From JANYGM01 sp043764015 (GTDB lineage: Bacteria; Bacteroidota; Bacteroidia; Cytophagales; Thermonemataceae), in NCBI GenBank assembly GCA_043764015.1, contig JAYUKY010000039.1, positions 1-16,298 of the forward strand: DNA of 16,298 nucleotides. Reading direction: 5' to 3'. A program made the position numbers and the translations under genes. Position 1 is the first letter of the stretch. Every line of letters starts with the position of its first letter. The notes below the pieces were generated by a model. The model was not told where the DNA came from. It saw only the letters and a program-made list of their open reading frames with translations, and did no database searches. Below, piece after piece: positions 1 to 6,165 of the stretch.

Positions 1-33
1 AAAACAAAAGAGAAACACAACAAAAAATACATA

Positions 34-74
34 AGAAGACTCCAAAAAGTGGGGGAATTTTCCCCTAGTCTTCT
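34..74. repeat. Nested hairpin in leader region
   Basis: AGAAGACT (34-41) is the exact reverse complement of AGTCTTCT (67-74). Inside it GGGGAA (52-57) pairs with TTCCCC (60-65). No T-run follows on the plus strand, so it is not a textbook terminator for a plus-strand gene. It could be the 3' end of a gene off the left edge or a structured leader of the VWA gene. Function is not known. Confidence 0.5.
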
Positions 75-108
75 GAACAGCCTACCTGAAAGGGTTTAAC
101 AATCATAA

Positions 109-127
109 CCCCACGTGGAACGTGGGG
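109..127. repeat. GC-rich 8-bp inverted repeat upstream of VWA gene
   Basis: CCCCACGT (109-116) and ACGTGGGG (120-127) are perfect inverted repeats around a 3-nt loop, 26 bp before the VWA start codon. It stands out as GC-rich in AT-rich surroundings. It could be an operator (it contains the CACGTG palindrome) or an RNA hairpin. It superficially resembles the stem of a type I CRISPR repeat, but only one copy is present. Confidence 0.5.
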
Positions 128-153
128 AACGACAATAAAAATCAACATAAAAA

Positions 154-744
154 ATGAAATGTACTTTAATTATTGATAAAAGTGGCTCTATGGTCATCAG
201 AGACCAGAAAAAAGGTCGCTCACGTTGGGAAGCCTGTAAAGAAGCAACTATTGCGCTTTCTTACAAATGTGAGGAGAAAGACCCACAAGGAATGACGCTT
301 TACACTTTTGCAGGACGTTTTAAACGGTATGAAAAGGTTACTGCGGCTCGTGTGGGCGAGATTTACGAAGAAAATGAGCCAGGCGGTGGCACAGATTTGG
401 GGCAAGTTTTGGAAGATGCTTTTAATTTTGTGATAGATAGAAGAAGTAAAGCAGCAGTACCACAACAAGAGATTATTTTGGTGGTTACAGACGGAGAGCC
501 AGACGAGAAAGAGTCTGTTATTGAGGCTATTGTCAAACTTTCTAAGACTGTTACTAGTCAAATGGAAGTAGCTATTTCTTTTATTCAAGTAGGTACAGAC
601 GAAAATGCAACCGCTTTTTTGAAAGCATTAGATAATGACTTAGTGGCTGCAGGCGCATCTCACGACATTGTAGATACTATTTCCTTGGAAGATATGGAAG
701 AATATTCTCTTACTCAAATCTTTGCAAAAGCCTTTACAGATTAG
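154..744 (+). CDS. VWA-domain protein (196 aa)
   Basis: A stand-alone von Willebrand factor A domain, predicted cytoplasmic because no signal peptide or membrane segment is visible. The metal-ion-dependent adhesion site is intact: DxSxS at D8, S10 and S12, the conserved Thr in GGGTD (T80), and the Asp in VTDGEPD (D113). The domain fills the whole protein, so it probably binds a partner through Mg2+ rather than acting as an enzyme. From memory, close relatives of similar length occur in cyanobacteria and other bacteria as small VWA proteins of unknown role. The ATG has an A-rich upstream context and no competing start. The upstream DNA is hairpin-rich; the gene downstream, ftsE, is separated by a heptamer-repeat hairpin, so co-transcription is uncertain. 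No MoxR, TerY-like or kinase partner is present in the window. Family is confident; function is unknown. Confidence 0.9.
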   Translation: MKCTLIIDKSGSMVIRDQKKGRSRWEACKEATIALSYKCEEKDPQGMTLYTFAGRFKRYEKVTAARVGEIYEENEPGGGTDLGQVLEDAFNFVIDRRSKAAVPQQEIILVVTDGEPDEKESVIEAIVKLSKTVTSQMEVAISFIQVGTDENATAFLKALDNDLVAAGASHDIVDTISLEDMEEYSLTQIFAKAFTD

Positions 745-745
745 G

Positions 746-849
746 TACGAAGTACGAAGTTTGAGGTACGAAATACAAAGTACGAAAAATACTCATATTT
801 TGTACCCTAAATTTCGTACCTCGTACTTCAAACCTCCCACTTTGTATTA
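746..849. repeat. Inverted pair of heptamer tandem arrays
   Basis: Six 7-bp units run from 746 to 787 (TACGAAG, TACGAAG, TTTGAGG, TACGAAA, TACAAAG, TACGAAA). About seven complementary-type units run from 801 to 849 (including CGTACCT, CGTACTT, CAAACCT, CCCACTT). The halves form a large imperfect hairpin, with GAGGTACGAAAT (763-774) perfectly matching ATTTCGTACCTC (811-822). The right half ends 8 bp before the ftsE start. It may terminate VWA transcription, act as an ftsE leader, or be neutral repeat DNA. Confidence 0.7.
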
Positions 850-857
850 AAAAAACT

Positions 858-1568
858 ATGTCTTTTTCTTCAGAACCTGTTCTAGCTATCAAAGATGCTA
901 CTATTTATCAGAAAGATAATGCTGTCCTTTCTGATGTGTATCTTAATATTAATAAAGGTGAATTTGTCTATTTGATTGGACGTACAGGAAGTGGCAAAAG
1001 TTCACTTCTCAAAACGCTTTATGCTGATTTACCTTTGTATAGTGGTGATATTCAAGTGGCTGGTTTTCAGTTGTTTAATATTGATAAAGCACAAGTGCCA
1101 TTTTTGAGAAGAAAAATTGGTATTGTTTTTCAGGATTTTCAGTTGTTGATGGATAGAACTGTTAGTGAAAATCTTTCATTTGTAATGCGTGCCACAGGTT
1201 GGACAGATAGTTCTAAGATAAAACAGCGTCTTTCAGAAGCTTTATTGAAGGTTGGTTTGGGTGCGGTGGCTAATAAAATGCCACACCAACTTTCTGGTGG
1301 TGAGCAACAGCGTATAGTGATTGCTCGTGCTTTGCTGAATGAGCCACTTATTTTGTTTGCAGATGAGCCAACAGGTAATCTTGACCCACAAGTTGCGAAT
1401 GAAATTTTAGATTTATTTATACAAATAAACCACAGTGGAACGGCTATTTTGATGGCTACACATAATCACTATTTCTTAGAAAAAAAGCCTTCACGCATCA
1501 TTAAGTGCGAAAAAGGGCGTATTTTGGATTCTGACGTGACCAAATTTGACTGGAAAAAAAATCAATAA
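858..1568 (+). CDS. ftsE: Cell-division ABC ATPase FtsE
   Basis: A 236-residue ABC-type ATPase of the FtsE/LolD-like group. In the family, FtsE pairs with the membrane protein FtsX at the septum and couples ATP hydrolysis to activation of peptidoglycan hydrolases. All nucleotide-binding motifs are present: Walker A GRTGSGKSS (41-49), Q-loop Gln92 in FQDF, signature LSGGEQQR (145-152), Walker B ending in ADEP (Glu170), D-loop GNLD (173-176) and switch His202 in ATHN. Length is normal. No ftsX is adjacent, so the permease must lie elsewhere; Bacteroidota genomes often separate the two. The ATG follows an A-run. The 3' end takes part in a long inverted repeat with the convergent downstream gene. 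LolD- or MacB-type lipoprotein-export ATPases are similar, so the FtsE name is likely rather than certain. Confidence 0.85.
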   Translation: MSFSSEPVLAIKDATIYQKDNAVLSDVYLNINKGEFVYLIGRTGSGKSSLLKTLYADLPLYSGDIQVAGFQLFNIDKAQVPFLRRKIGIVFQDFQLLMDRTVSENLSFVMRATGWTDSSKIKQRLSEALLKVGLGAVANKMPHQLSGGEQQRIVIARALLNEPLILFADEPTGNLDPQVANEILDLFIQINHSGTAILMATHNHYFLEKKPSRIIKCEKGRILDSDVTKFDWKKNQ

Positions 1569-1647
1569 TCTTGTTTTTAAATGCAGAAATAAATTAACAT
1601 TTTATTTCTGCATTGCAATATTGATTACCTGTTTTTTCCAGTCAAAT
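1544..1647. terminator. Nested hairpin joining two convergent gene ends
   Basis: The inner stem pairs 1581-1593 with 1601-1613 (13 bp, perfect, 7-nt loop). Outside it ATCAATA (1561-1567) pairs with TATTGAT (1619-1625), and ATTTGACTGGAAAAAA (1544-1559) with 1632-1647 (16 bp, perfect). The outer arms are the coding 3' ends of ftsE and of the convergent gene. No strong T-run follows the inner stem on either strand, so a bidirectional terminator role is inferred from position. Confidence 0.5.
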
Positions 1648-2077
1648 CATCTAGAATATCATATTTTCTACCTCGTCTCATTTTCATACGAAAGACAACC
1701 CATGCAAGGCTTGGAAAAACAAACCAAAGCGCATAAGTGCCAAAATACCAAAATCCAAAACAAGTAGCCACCAAAATAACCACAATAATTGACTGATTAG
1801 CATTGATAGCCACTTTTTCTCTTTCTCTTATATTGTATGTCTTTCCAATAATCTGCTGATAATCTCTTTCATACTCCTGTTGATAGCTTTTCTTATCTCC
1901 CTGTGTTTGATTTTCTGCCTGTTTTTCTTCTAGTATTTTTTTTTGTTTTTCTATCTCTACAAGTTCCAAAAGCTCTTTTTTGCGTTTTTCTGCTTGTTCT
2001 TTTTTTGCATCATAGTAGAGAGGAATGTAATTAAAAGTTTTATGTCTTGGAAGGCGGAAAATATGGGTGAGTTTCAT
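1625..2077 (-). CDS. Conserved hypothetical protein, coiled coil plus C-terminal membrane segment
   Basis: A 150-residue protein I cannot assign to a function. The N-terminus has a basic/aromatic segment (RLPRHKTFNYIPLYYD, residues 8-23). A highly charged helix rich in Lys, Glu and Gln (about 24-90) follows, probably a coiled coil. A hydrophobic region (about 97-129) could form one long or two short transmembrane helices, and a basic tail (RMKMRRGRK) suggests the C-terminus is cytoplasmic. From memory, the FNYxPxYY signature occurs in small Bacteroidetes-specific proteins, some mislabelled as riboflavin synthase beta subunit; nothing here resembles lumazine synthase. It converges on ftsE, and their 3' ends are near-mirror images in DNA. 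A membrane-associated accessory role is inference only. Confidence 0.75.
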   Translation of the reverse strand: MKLTHIFRLPRHKTFNYIPLYYDAKKEQAEKRKKELLELVEIEKQKKILEEKQAENQTQGDKKSYQQEYERDYQQIIGKTYNIREREKVAINANQSIIVVILVATCFGFWYFGTYALWFVFPSLAWVVFRMKMRRGRKYDILDDLTGKNR

Positions 2078-2263
2078 AAGATTTAGATTTTTTTTAGACT
2101 TATTTCTTCACAAAAATACGTTTTTTTGCAATAATTAGTAATACATTGTAAATAAATTTCTAACTTTATATTTCTTAGTGCCTACTTAGTGTGTATCTCT
2201 TAATGTTCTTAGTGGTAAGAAAAAACAAATTAGGATATGATTTACAATTTATTACTTAGCAAT
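2078..2263. other. Intergenic region with CTTARTG repeats
   Basis: This stretch separates two minus-strand genes. It contains CTTAGTG at 2174-2180, 2185-2191 and 2208-2214, and CTTAATG at 2199-2205, so four near-identical copies in 41 bp with irregular spacing. In the sense direction of the 1625-2077 gene they read CACTAAG. No ORF is convincing and no clear promoter stands out. Confidence 0.45.
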
Positions 2264-2294
2264 AAAAAAGGCTTCTTTTTGGGAAGCCTTTTTT
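2264..2294 (-). terminator. Rho-independent terminator of the histone-like gene
   Basis: AAAAAAGGCTTC (2264-2275) and GAAGCCTTTTTT (2283-2294) form a perfect 12-bp stem with a 7-nt loop. It begins 18 bp beyond the stop of the 2313-2597 gene. On the minus strand the stem ends in a run of six T. Confidence 0.85.
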
Positions 2295-2312
2295 ACGTAA
2301 TTTGATTTAAAA

Positions 2313-2597
2313 TTACTTTTTCTTTGCTGGAGCTTTTTTAGCATCTTTTGCTGGAGCTACTGCTTTTTTAGCTACTGGAGCTTTTTTAGTTGCACCTTTT
2401 GCTGGAGCTGGTTTTGCTGCTGCTGCTTTATTTTTCATATCTTGCACTTCCTTACGGATTTCTTGTGCCAAGATTTTTAGGTCTTGCATACCTTTACGTA
2501 CACGAGTTCCTGCTGCTTGGTTGTCTTTGTCATAGAACTTTTCAAAGTCACCTTCCAAGCCCATTACTAGGTCTTTCACTACTGAAAATTTTGCCAT
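2313..2597 (-). CDS. Histone H1-like protein (Hc1 type)
   Basis: A 94-residue basic nucleoid-associated protein. Residues 1-56 form a helical N-terminal part with the motif GDFEKFYDKDNQAAGTRVRK, typical of the Bacteroidetes/Chlamydia Hc1-like family. Residues 57-94 are an Ala-Lys-Pro-rich tail (repeated PAK and KKA units), like eukaryotic linker histone tails. It should bind DNA without sequence specificity and compact or bridge it. The tail is encoded by low-complexity DNA, so its length probably varies between strains. The gene is monocistronic, with a good terminator on one side and a long noncoding region with a plausible promoter on the other. The ATG at 2597 is the only sensible start. 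Confidence 0.88.
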   Translation of the reverse strand: MAKFSVVKDLVMGLEGDFEKFYDKDNQAAGTRVRKGMQDLKILAQEIRKEVQDMKNKAAAAKPAPAKGATKKAPVAKKAVAPAKDAKKAPAKKK

Positions 2598-2658
2598 TGC
2601 GGTAAAAATTAAGGGTTAAATAATTAAGTTATGATGATTGTCTGACTGACTCTCGCAT

Positions 2659-2684
2659 CAAAACTACAAATTTTTTCTTACCAA
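2659..2684 (-). promoter_or_regulatory. Putative promoter of the histone-like gene
   Basis: On the minus strand TAGTTTTG (2659-2666) matches the Bacteroidetes -7 consensus TAnnTTTG exactly, about 60 bp upstream of the start codon. A TTG at 2682-2684 could be the -33 element, but its spacing (15 nt) is shorter than the usual 17-21, so only the -7 element is convincing. Confidence 0.4.
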
Positions 2685-3254
2685 AAAAATATTTTTGTAC
2701 TTTTTTTATAAAAAAAAGTGCTTTTTTTTTGTATTTAAGTTATATTGATAACTAACTTATTGGTTATCAATAAGTTAAAAAAACACTAAATAAGTAACTT
2801 TAAACACACTTTGAAAATCAAACCTGCATTTATTCAATATTCAGTAATGTTTTTCATTTCTTAGAATAATCCTATTGTTTGTTTAGATAATTTTGAGCGT
2901 GATTTGCTTTTTAAAAGGCGTTTTTGAAAGTATTAAACGTATCTATTTGAATTTTAGTTGATTTTAAGTCAATGAGGGCATTTTTTGAAAATGCTAGATT
3001 TATTACAAAAACAAAAAATATGCTTTTAAATAGCTTTTAAGAATATTTTATTTATTTAAAGAAAATTGAAAATGTGCAAAAAATAGATAAAACAGTTGAT
3101 TTCCAACTTTTTATAAAAATCTCGGCACAAAATTATTAAAGGTGAAAATAATATGTAGTAGCAAAATATTGAAAAGTAATTTATTTTTTATTTTTTAAAA
3201 TAGTTGTATGTTTTTGTAATAAAAAATTGTTTTTGTAAGATTATTTCTATAATT
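2685..3254. other. Long AT-rich noncoding region
   Basis: About 570 bp of very AT-rich sequence between the Hc1 promoter and the next promoter. I see no convincing ORF, tRNA or named RNA. Visible structures are a pair of overlapping hairpins at 2744-2776, a 7-bp stem with 3-nt loop at 2978-2994 (GCATTTT/AAAATGC), and a repeated TTTTTGTAA at 3211-3219 and 3230-3238. No cluster of DnaA-box-like sites was recognised. Confidence 0.5.
2744..2776. repeat. Two mutually exclusive hairpins
   Basis: ATTGATAAC (2744-2752) can pair with GTTATCAAT (2763-2771). Alternatively AACTTATTG (2754-2762) can pair with CAATAAGTT (2768-2776). The right arms overlap, so only one stem can form at a time. Confidence 0.5.
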
Positions 3255-3282
3255 TTGTAGAAATAATTTTTTATTACATTCG
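3255..3282 (+). promoter_or_regulatory. Putative promoter of the dapA-region operon
   Basis: TTG (3255-3257), 17 nt, then TACATTCG (3275-3282), one mismatch to TAnnTTTG. A transcript would begin near 3289. The -33 TTG lies in the loop of an inverted repeat, TTATTTCTA (3241-3249) with TAGAAATAA (3258-3266), which could be an operator. Confidence 0.4.
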
Positions 3283-3345
3283 TTTGTTTTATCAAAAAAC
3301 AGATAAATGTTAAGATATGTGTATTTTAACTTATTACGACCTAAA

Positions 3346-4776
3346 ATGTCAAAACTAAAAAATCTTGTTCAGCAACTAAATCAAGAAGAATTTTATCATC
3401 TTTATAATAATTTGATGGATAGTAGCGCAGATAAATCAGCCCTTTTACTCAAATTTCTTTATGAAGAAAAGCATACAGACGACAAAATGATAAAACTTCT
3501 TGGCGTAAATGCTAACGCTTATTATACGTTGCGCTCACGTCTGAATCAAAAAGTAGAAGAGTATCTTGTACACGAAATTGTCAGCCCTCGTGCAGAACTT
3601 ATTACCAAAGTAGCAAGCATCAACGAAGTCGTTTTTACAAAAAGCCGTATCTTGACTATTGCGACACTTAAAAAATTAGAAAAAGATTTGTTGGATTATG
3701 ACCTTTCTAACGAACTGACGGTAGTTTATAAAACTTTGCGTTCTTTGCACGTTGGTACAGAACACAACTTTTTTTATTCGCAACAATACAATAAACACGT
3801 TGCCTACATGCTTTCTGTGGATAAGGCAGAGTACCTTTTGGCGGAATATTTTAGAAAATATGGTGAATATTTGTTTTCTAATGATGCTAACGACAAAATG
3901 GCGTTAGACCTTATTCATAAAGAAATGAAAATAGTGCGTAAACAGTATGATTCGCACCGTTTGTATGTTTATTATGCTGCTATGAATATCTATCACCGCT
4001 TTTTTGTAGATACCACAGAAACGCCAGAAGATGAACCAATAGAGGATATGCTCACCAAAATACAAGGTTTTTTTGATTCTTATTTGATGGATAATGCTTA
4101 TCATCATTTGAGAGTAGTTTTTGCGTATTTGAGGTTTGAGTATTATACTTTTTATAAGATAAACCGCCAATCTGATGAATTATACCCAGTTTTGCTGGAA
4201 GATGTTACGCATTTGCTAAGCAATTATACGCTTTATACATATCCTTCAAGGATTTTATATACAATCATTGAAAGAAGTTTGCGCCTAAAAATGGAAAAAG
4301 ATTTGGCAAATACCAATGAAAAAATATTTGCTGATTTTGAAATAGAATTAGATAGTACACACTATGTTAATTATATGATTTATAGGGCTTTGAGCTTCTA
4401 TTTTGCTGGGCAATACACAGAAAGTGTAAAATGGCTTACTAGACTAATGAAAAAATATCCTATCAAGAAAAACCCAATAGTGATATTAGAAGTGCGTTTA
4501 CTTCTTGGAATTCAGTATGCTTTGATGAAAGATGAGGATTTGCTTGCGCAACTTGTCAGTAGTTTACAAAGACAGGCGCGTACAGTACAAAAAGAGATGA
4601 TACCTCACATTAGTACTATGATAAAAATTTTAAAATTAGTGAGTAGCGGTATTGATGATACCACTAAATCAAAACTTGATTCACTTTTTGTAAAACTAAA
4701 CAAATGTGAAAGACCGTTGTTTTGTCCAACACATTACACTAATTTTGAGGAGAAACTAAAAAATTTGAAGAAATAA
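3346..4776 (+). CDS. Unrecognised helical (TPR-like) protein, 476 aa
   Basis: I do not recognise a named family. The protein is predicted soluble and almost entirely alpha-helical, with regular aromatic/Leu-rich helices and no signal peptide or membrane span. The stretch around YMIYRALSFYFAGQYTESVK (near residues 345-365) looks like a TPR or solenoid helical pair. A basic C-terminus contains C-x5-C (CERPLFC). Similar proteins of about 500 residues are, from memory, common hypothetical genes in Cytophagales. An in-frame ATG at 3307 would add 13 residues; I prefer 3346 because the sequence from MSKLKNLVQQL reads as a natural N-terminal helix. Only 9 bp separate its stop from dapA, so they are probably co-transcribed from the promoter near 3255-3282. 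A scaffold role is inference. Confidence 0.8.
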   Translation: MSKLKNLVQQLNQEEFYHLYNNLMDSSADKSALLLKFLYEEKHTDDKMIKLLGVNANAYYTLRSRLNQKVEEYLVHEIVSPRAELITKVASINEVVFTKSRILTIATLKKLEKDLLDYDLSNELTVVYKTLRSLHVGTEHNFFYSQQYNKHVAYMLSVDKAEYLLAEYFRKYGEYLFSNDANDKMALDLIHKEMKIVRKQYDSHRLYVYYAAMNIYHRFFVDTTETPEDEPIEDMLTKIQGFFDSYLMDNAYHHLRVVFAYLRFEYYTFYKINRQSDELYPVLLEDVTHLLSNYTLYTYPSRILYTIIERSLRLKMEKDLANTNEKIFADFEIELDSTHYVNYMIYRALSFYFAGQYTESVKWLTRLMKKYPIKKNPIVILEVRLLLGIQYALMKDEDLLAQLVSSLQRQARTVQKEMIPHISTMIKILKLVSSGIDDTTKSKLDSLFVKLNKCERPLFCPTHYTNFEEKLKNLKK

Positions 4777-4785
4777 GTTTTTATT

Positions 4786-5655
4786 ATGAAAAATAAATTT
4801 TCAGGAATAGGCGTAGCACTTGTTACGCCTTTTTCCAAAGATATGGCTATTGATTGGAAAGGATTTGAGAAATTACTTTTGCATACTGCCACTATTGGTG
4901 TTGATTATTGGGTTGTACAAGGCACAACAGGTGAATCTCCAGCCACAAGTAAACAAGAAAAACAAGCACTTCTACAATTTGCAAAAGAAAATAATCCTCA
5001 AAAACTGCCTATTGTTTATGGAATGGGAGGGAACTATACGCAAGAAGTCATCAAAAACATCAAAGAAACTGATTTGAATGGTGTTGATGCCTTACTTTCT
5101 GTAAGTCCATATTACAACAAACCTACTCAAAAAGGTATTATTGCCCATTATACTGCCATTGCTGATAATTCTCCTTTGCCTATCATTTTGTATAATGTAC
5201 CAGGACGCACTATGAGCAATATTTCTGCAAATACAACGCTAGAACTTGCTAAACACTCCAATATTATTGGCATAAAAGAAGCATCAGGCAACCTTATACA
5301 ATGTATGGAAATTGCGCAAAAGAAAGCAAATGATTTTTTATTAATTTCTGGGGAAGATTTGCATACGCCTGCAATGATTACTTTTGGTGCAGTAGGTGTT
5401 ATTTCTGTGTTAGCAAATGCTTTTCAAGATTTTAATTTGATGGTAAAAAAAGCATTAGAAAATAATTTTGCAGAAAGTTCTCAATACTTGTTTAAGTTGT
5501 TGGAAATCAATAATTTGATGTATGAAGAGGCTAATCCTGTTGGTATAAAAAATGCACTTAAACATTTTGGCGTTTGTGAAGATTTTGTGCGTTTGCCACT
5601 TTTGCAGGCATCAAAAGAACTAGACGAAAAAATAAAAAAAGTTATGGATAAATAG
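4786..5655 (+). CDS. dapA: 4-hydroxy-tetrahydrodipicolinate synthase
   Basis: A 289-residue class I aldolase-fold enzyme that condenses pyruvate with aspartate semialdehyde, the first committed step of lysine and diaminopimelate synthesis in the cytoplasm. The GTTGES motif (Thr47, Thr48), the catalytic-triad Tyr136 and Arg141 in LYNVPGRT, and the Schiff-base Lys164 in GIKEASGN are all present. The glycine-rich SGEDLHTPAMITFGAVGVIS segment is also typical. Length is normal. N-acetylneuraminate lyase and related aldolases share the fold, but the GTTGES and YNVPGRT combination fits DapA best. It follows the unrecognised 476-aa gene by 9 bp and precedes a barstar-like gene by 39 bp, suggesting one transcript. 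No other dap gene is nearby. Confidence 0.96.
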   Translation: MKNKFSGIGVALVTPFSKDMAIDWKGFEKLLLHTATIGVDYWVVQGTTGESPATSKQEKQALLQFAKENNPQKLPIVYGMGGNYTQEVIKNIKETDLNGVDALLSVSPYYNKPTQKGIIAHYTAIADNSPLPIILYNVPGRTMSNISANTTLELAKHSNIIGIKEASGNLIQCMEIAQKKANDFLLISGEDLHTPAMITFGAVGVISVLANAFQDFNLMVKKALENNFAESSQYLFKLLEINNLMYEEANPVGIKNALKHFGVCEDFVRLPLLQASKELDEKIKKVMDK

Positions 5656-5694
5656 CATTTCAACAACATAAAATAAATCTAATATTGTGTAAAT

Positions 5695-6012
5695 ATGGTA
5701 GTAGAATTAGATTTTAGTGAAATTCAAGACTTGGAAGGAATGCATCTTTTACTCAAAAAAAAGTTTGGATTTCCAGATTTTTATGGTAAAAATGTAAATG
5801 CTTTAATAGATTGCCTAAGCAGTTTAAGATATCCAGAAGATGGTATGACGAATATAATACTTAGAGAAAATGAAATATTGACACTTATGATTAAATCACT
5901 TGACTTTAAAAACCCAATAATTATCAATCATTTATTTATCTCAATTTGTTATGTTAATCAAAAATATGAATCTTTTGGGAAAATACCACCAATACACGTA
6001 GTTTTGACTTGA
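5695..6012 (+). CDS. Barstar-family protein (possible orphan immunity protein)
   Basis: A 105-residue protein of the barstar (ribonuclease inhibitor) fold. The signature is near the N-terminus: DLEGMHLLLKKKFGFPDFYG (12-31), then KNVNALIDCLSSL. This matches the family pattern in which a beta strand leads to a helix, an FPxFYGxNxxAL loop and a second helix that blocks the RNase active site. No barnase-like, polymorphic or contact-dependent toxin is adjacent, so it is an orphan: a leftover immunity gene, or a housekeeping barstar homolog with another partner. The last third, ending KIPPIHVVLT, is less typical. It lies 39 bp downstream of dapA on the same strand and ahead of a shared terminator. 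Confidence 0.8.
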   Translation: MVVELDFSEIQDLEGMHLLLKKKFGFPDFYGKNVNALIDCLSSLRYPEDGMTNIILRENEILTLMIKSLDFKNPIIINHLFISICYVNQKYESFGKIPPIHVVLT

Positions 6013-6109
6013 TGCTCATATCTTTCATAAGTGCTAGGACTACATAGATGATATATTCAATTATTTGAAAAAATTTGATTATTAGTATCTTAACTAATTT
6101 TAAATTCCA

Positions 6110-6147
6110 AAAAAGAAGACTTCACTTTTAAATAAAGTCTTCTTTTT
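6110..6147. terminator. Bidirectional terminator between barstar gene and pyk
   Basis: AAAAAGAAGACTT (6110-6122) and AAGTCTTCTTTTT (6135-6147) form a perfect 13-bp stem with a 12-nt loop. It ends in a T-run on both strands, as expected between convergent genes. The AGAAGACT core is the same octamer as in the hairpin at 34-74. Confidence 0.8.
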
Positions 6148-6165
6148 AAGCCCAAAACACAATTT

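Noticed and set aside
109..127. CRISPR array
   Set aside because: Only one repeat-like stem is present, with no spacers, second repeat or cas gene in the window; kept only as a low-interest observation.
1546..1767. 73-codon plus-strand ORF spanning the ftsE 3' end
   Set aside because: It overlaps ftsE and lies antisense to the 1625-2077 gene, across the hairpin; no family resemblance.
2390..2605. Leucine-rich 71-codon plus-strand ORF
   Set aside because: It is the complement of the Ala/Lys/Pro-rich Hc1 gene; its hydrophobicity is an artefact of that composition.
154..6012. Defence or toxin island based on the VWA and barstar-like genes
   Set aside because: They are over 5 kb apart, separated by housekeeping genes, and no nuclease, toxin, MoxR-type ATPase or ter gene accompanies them.
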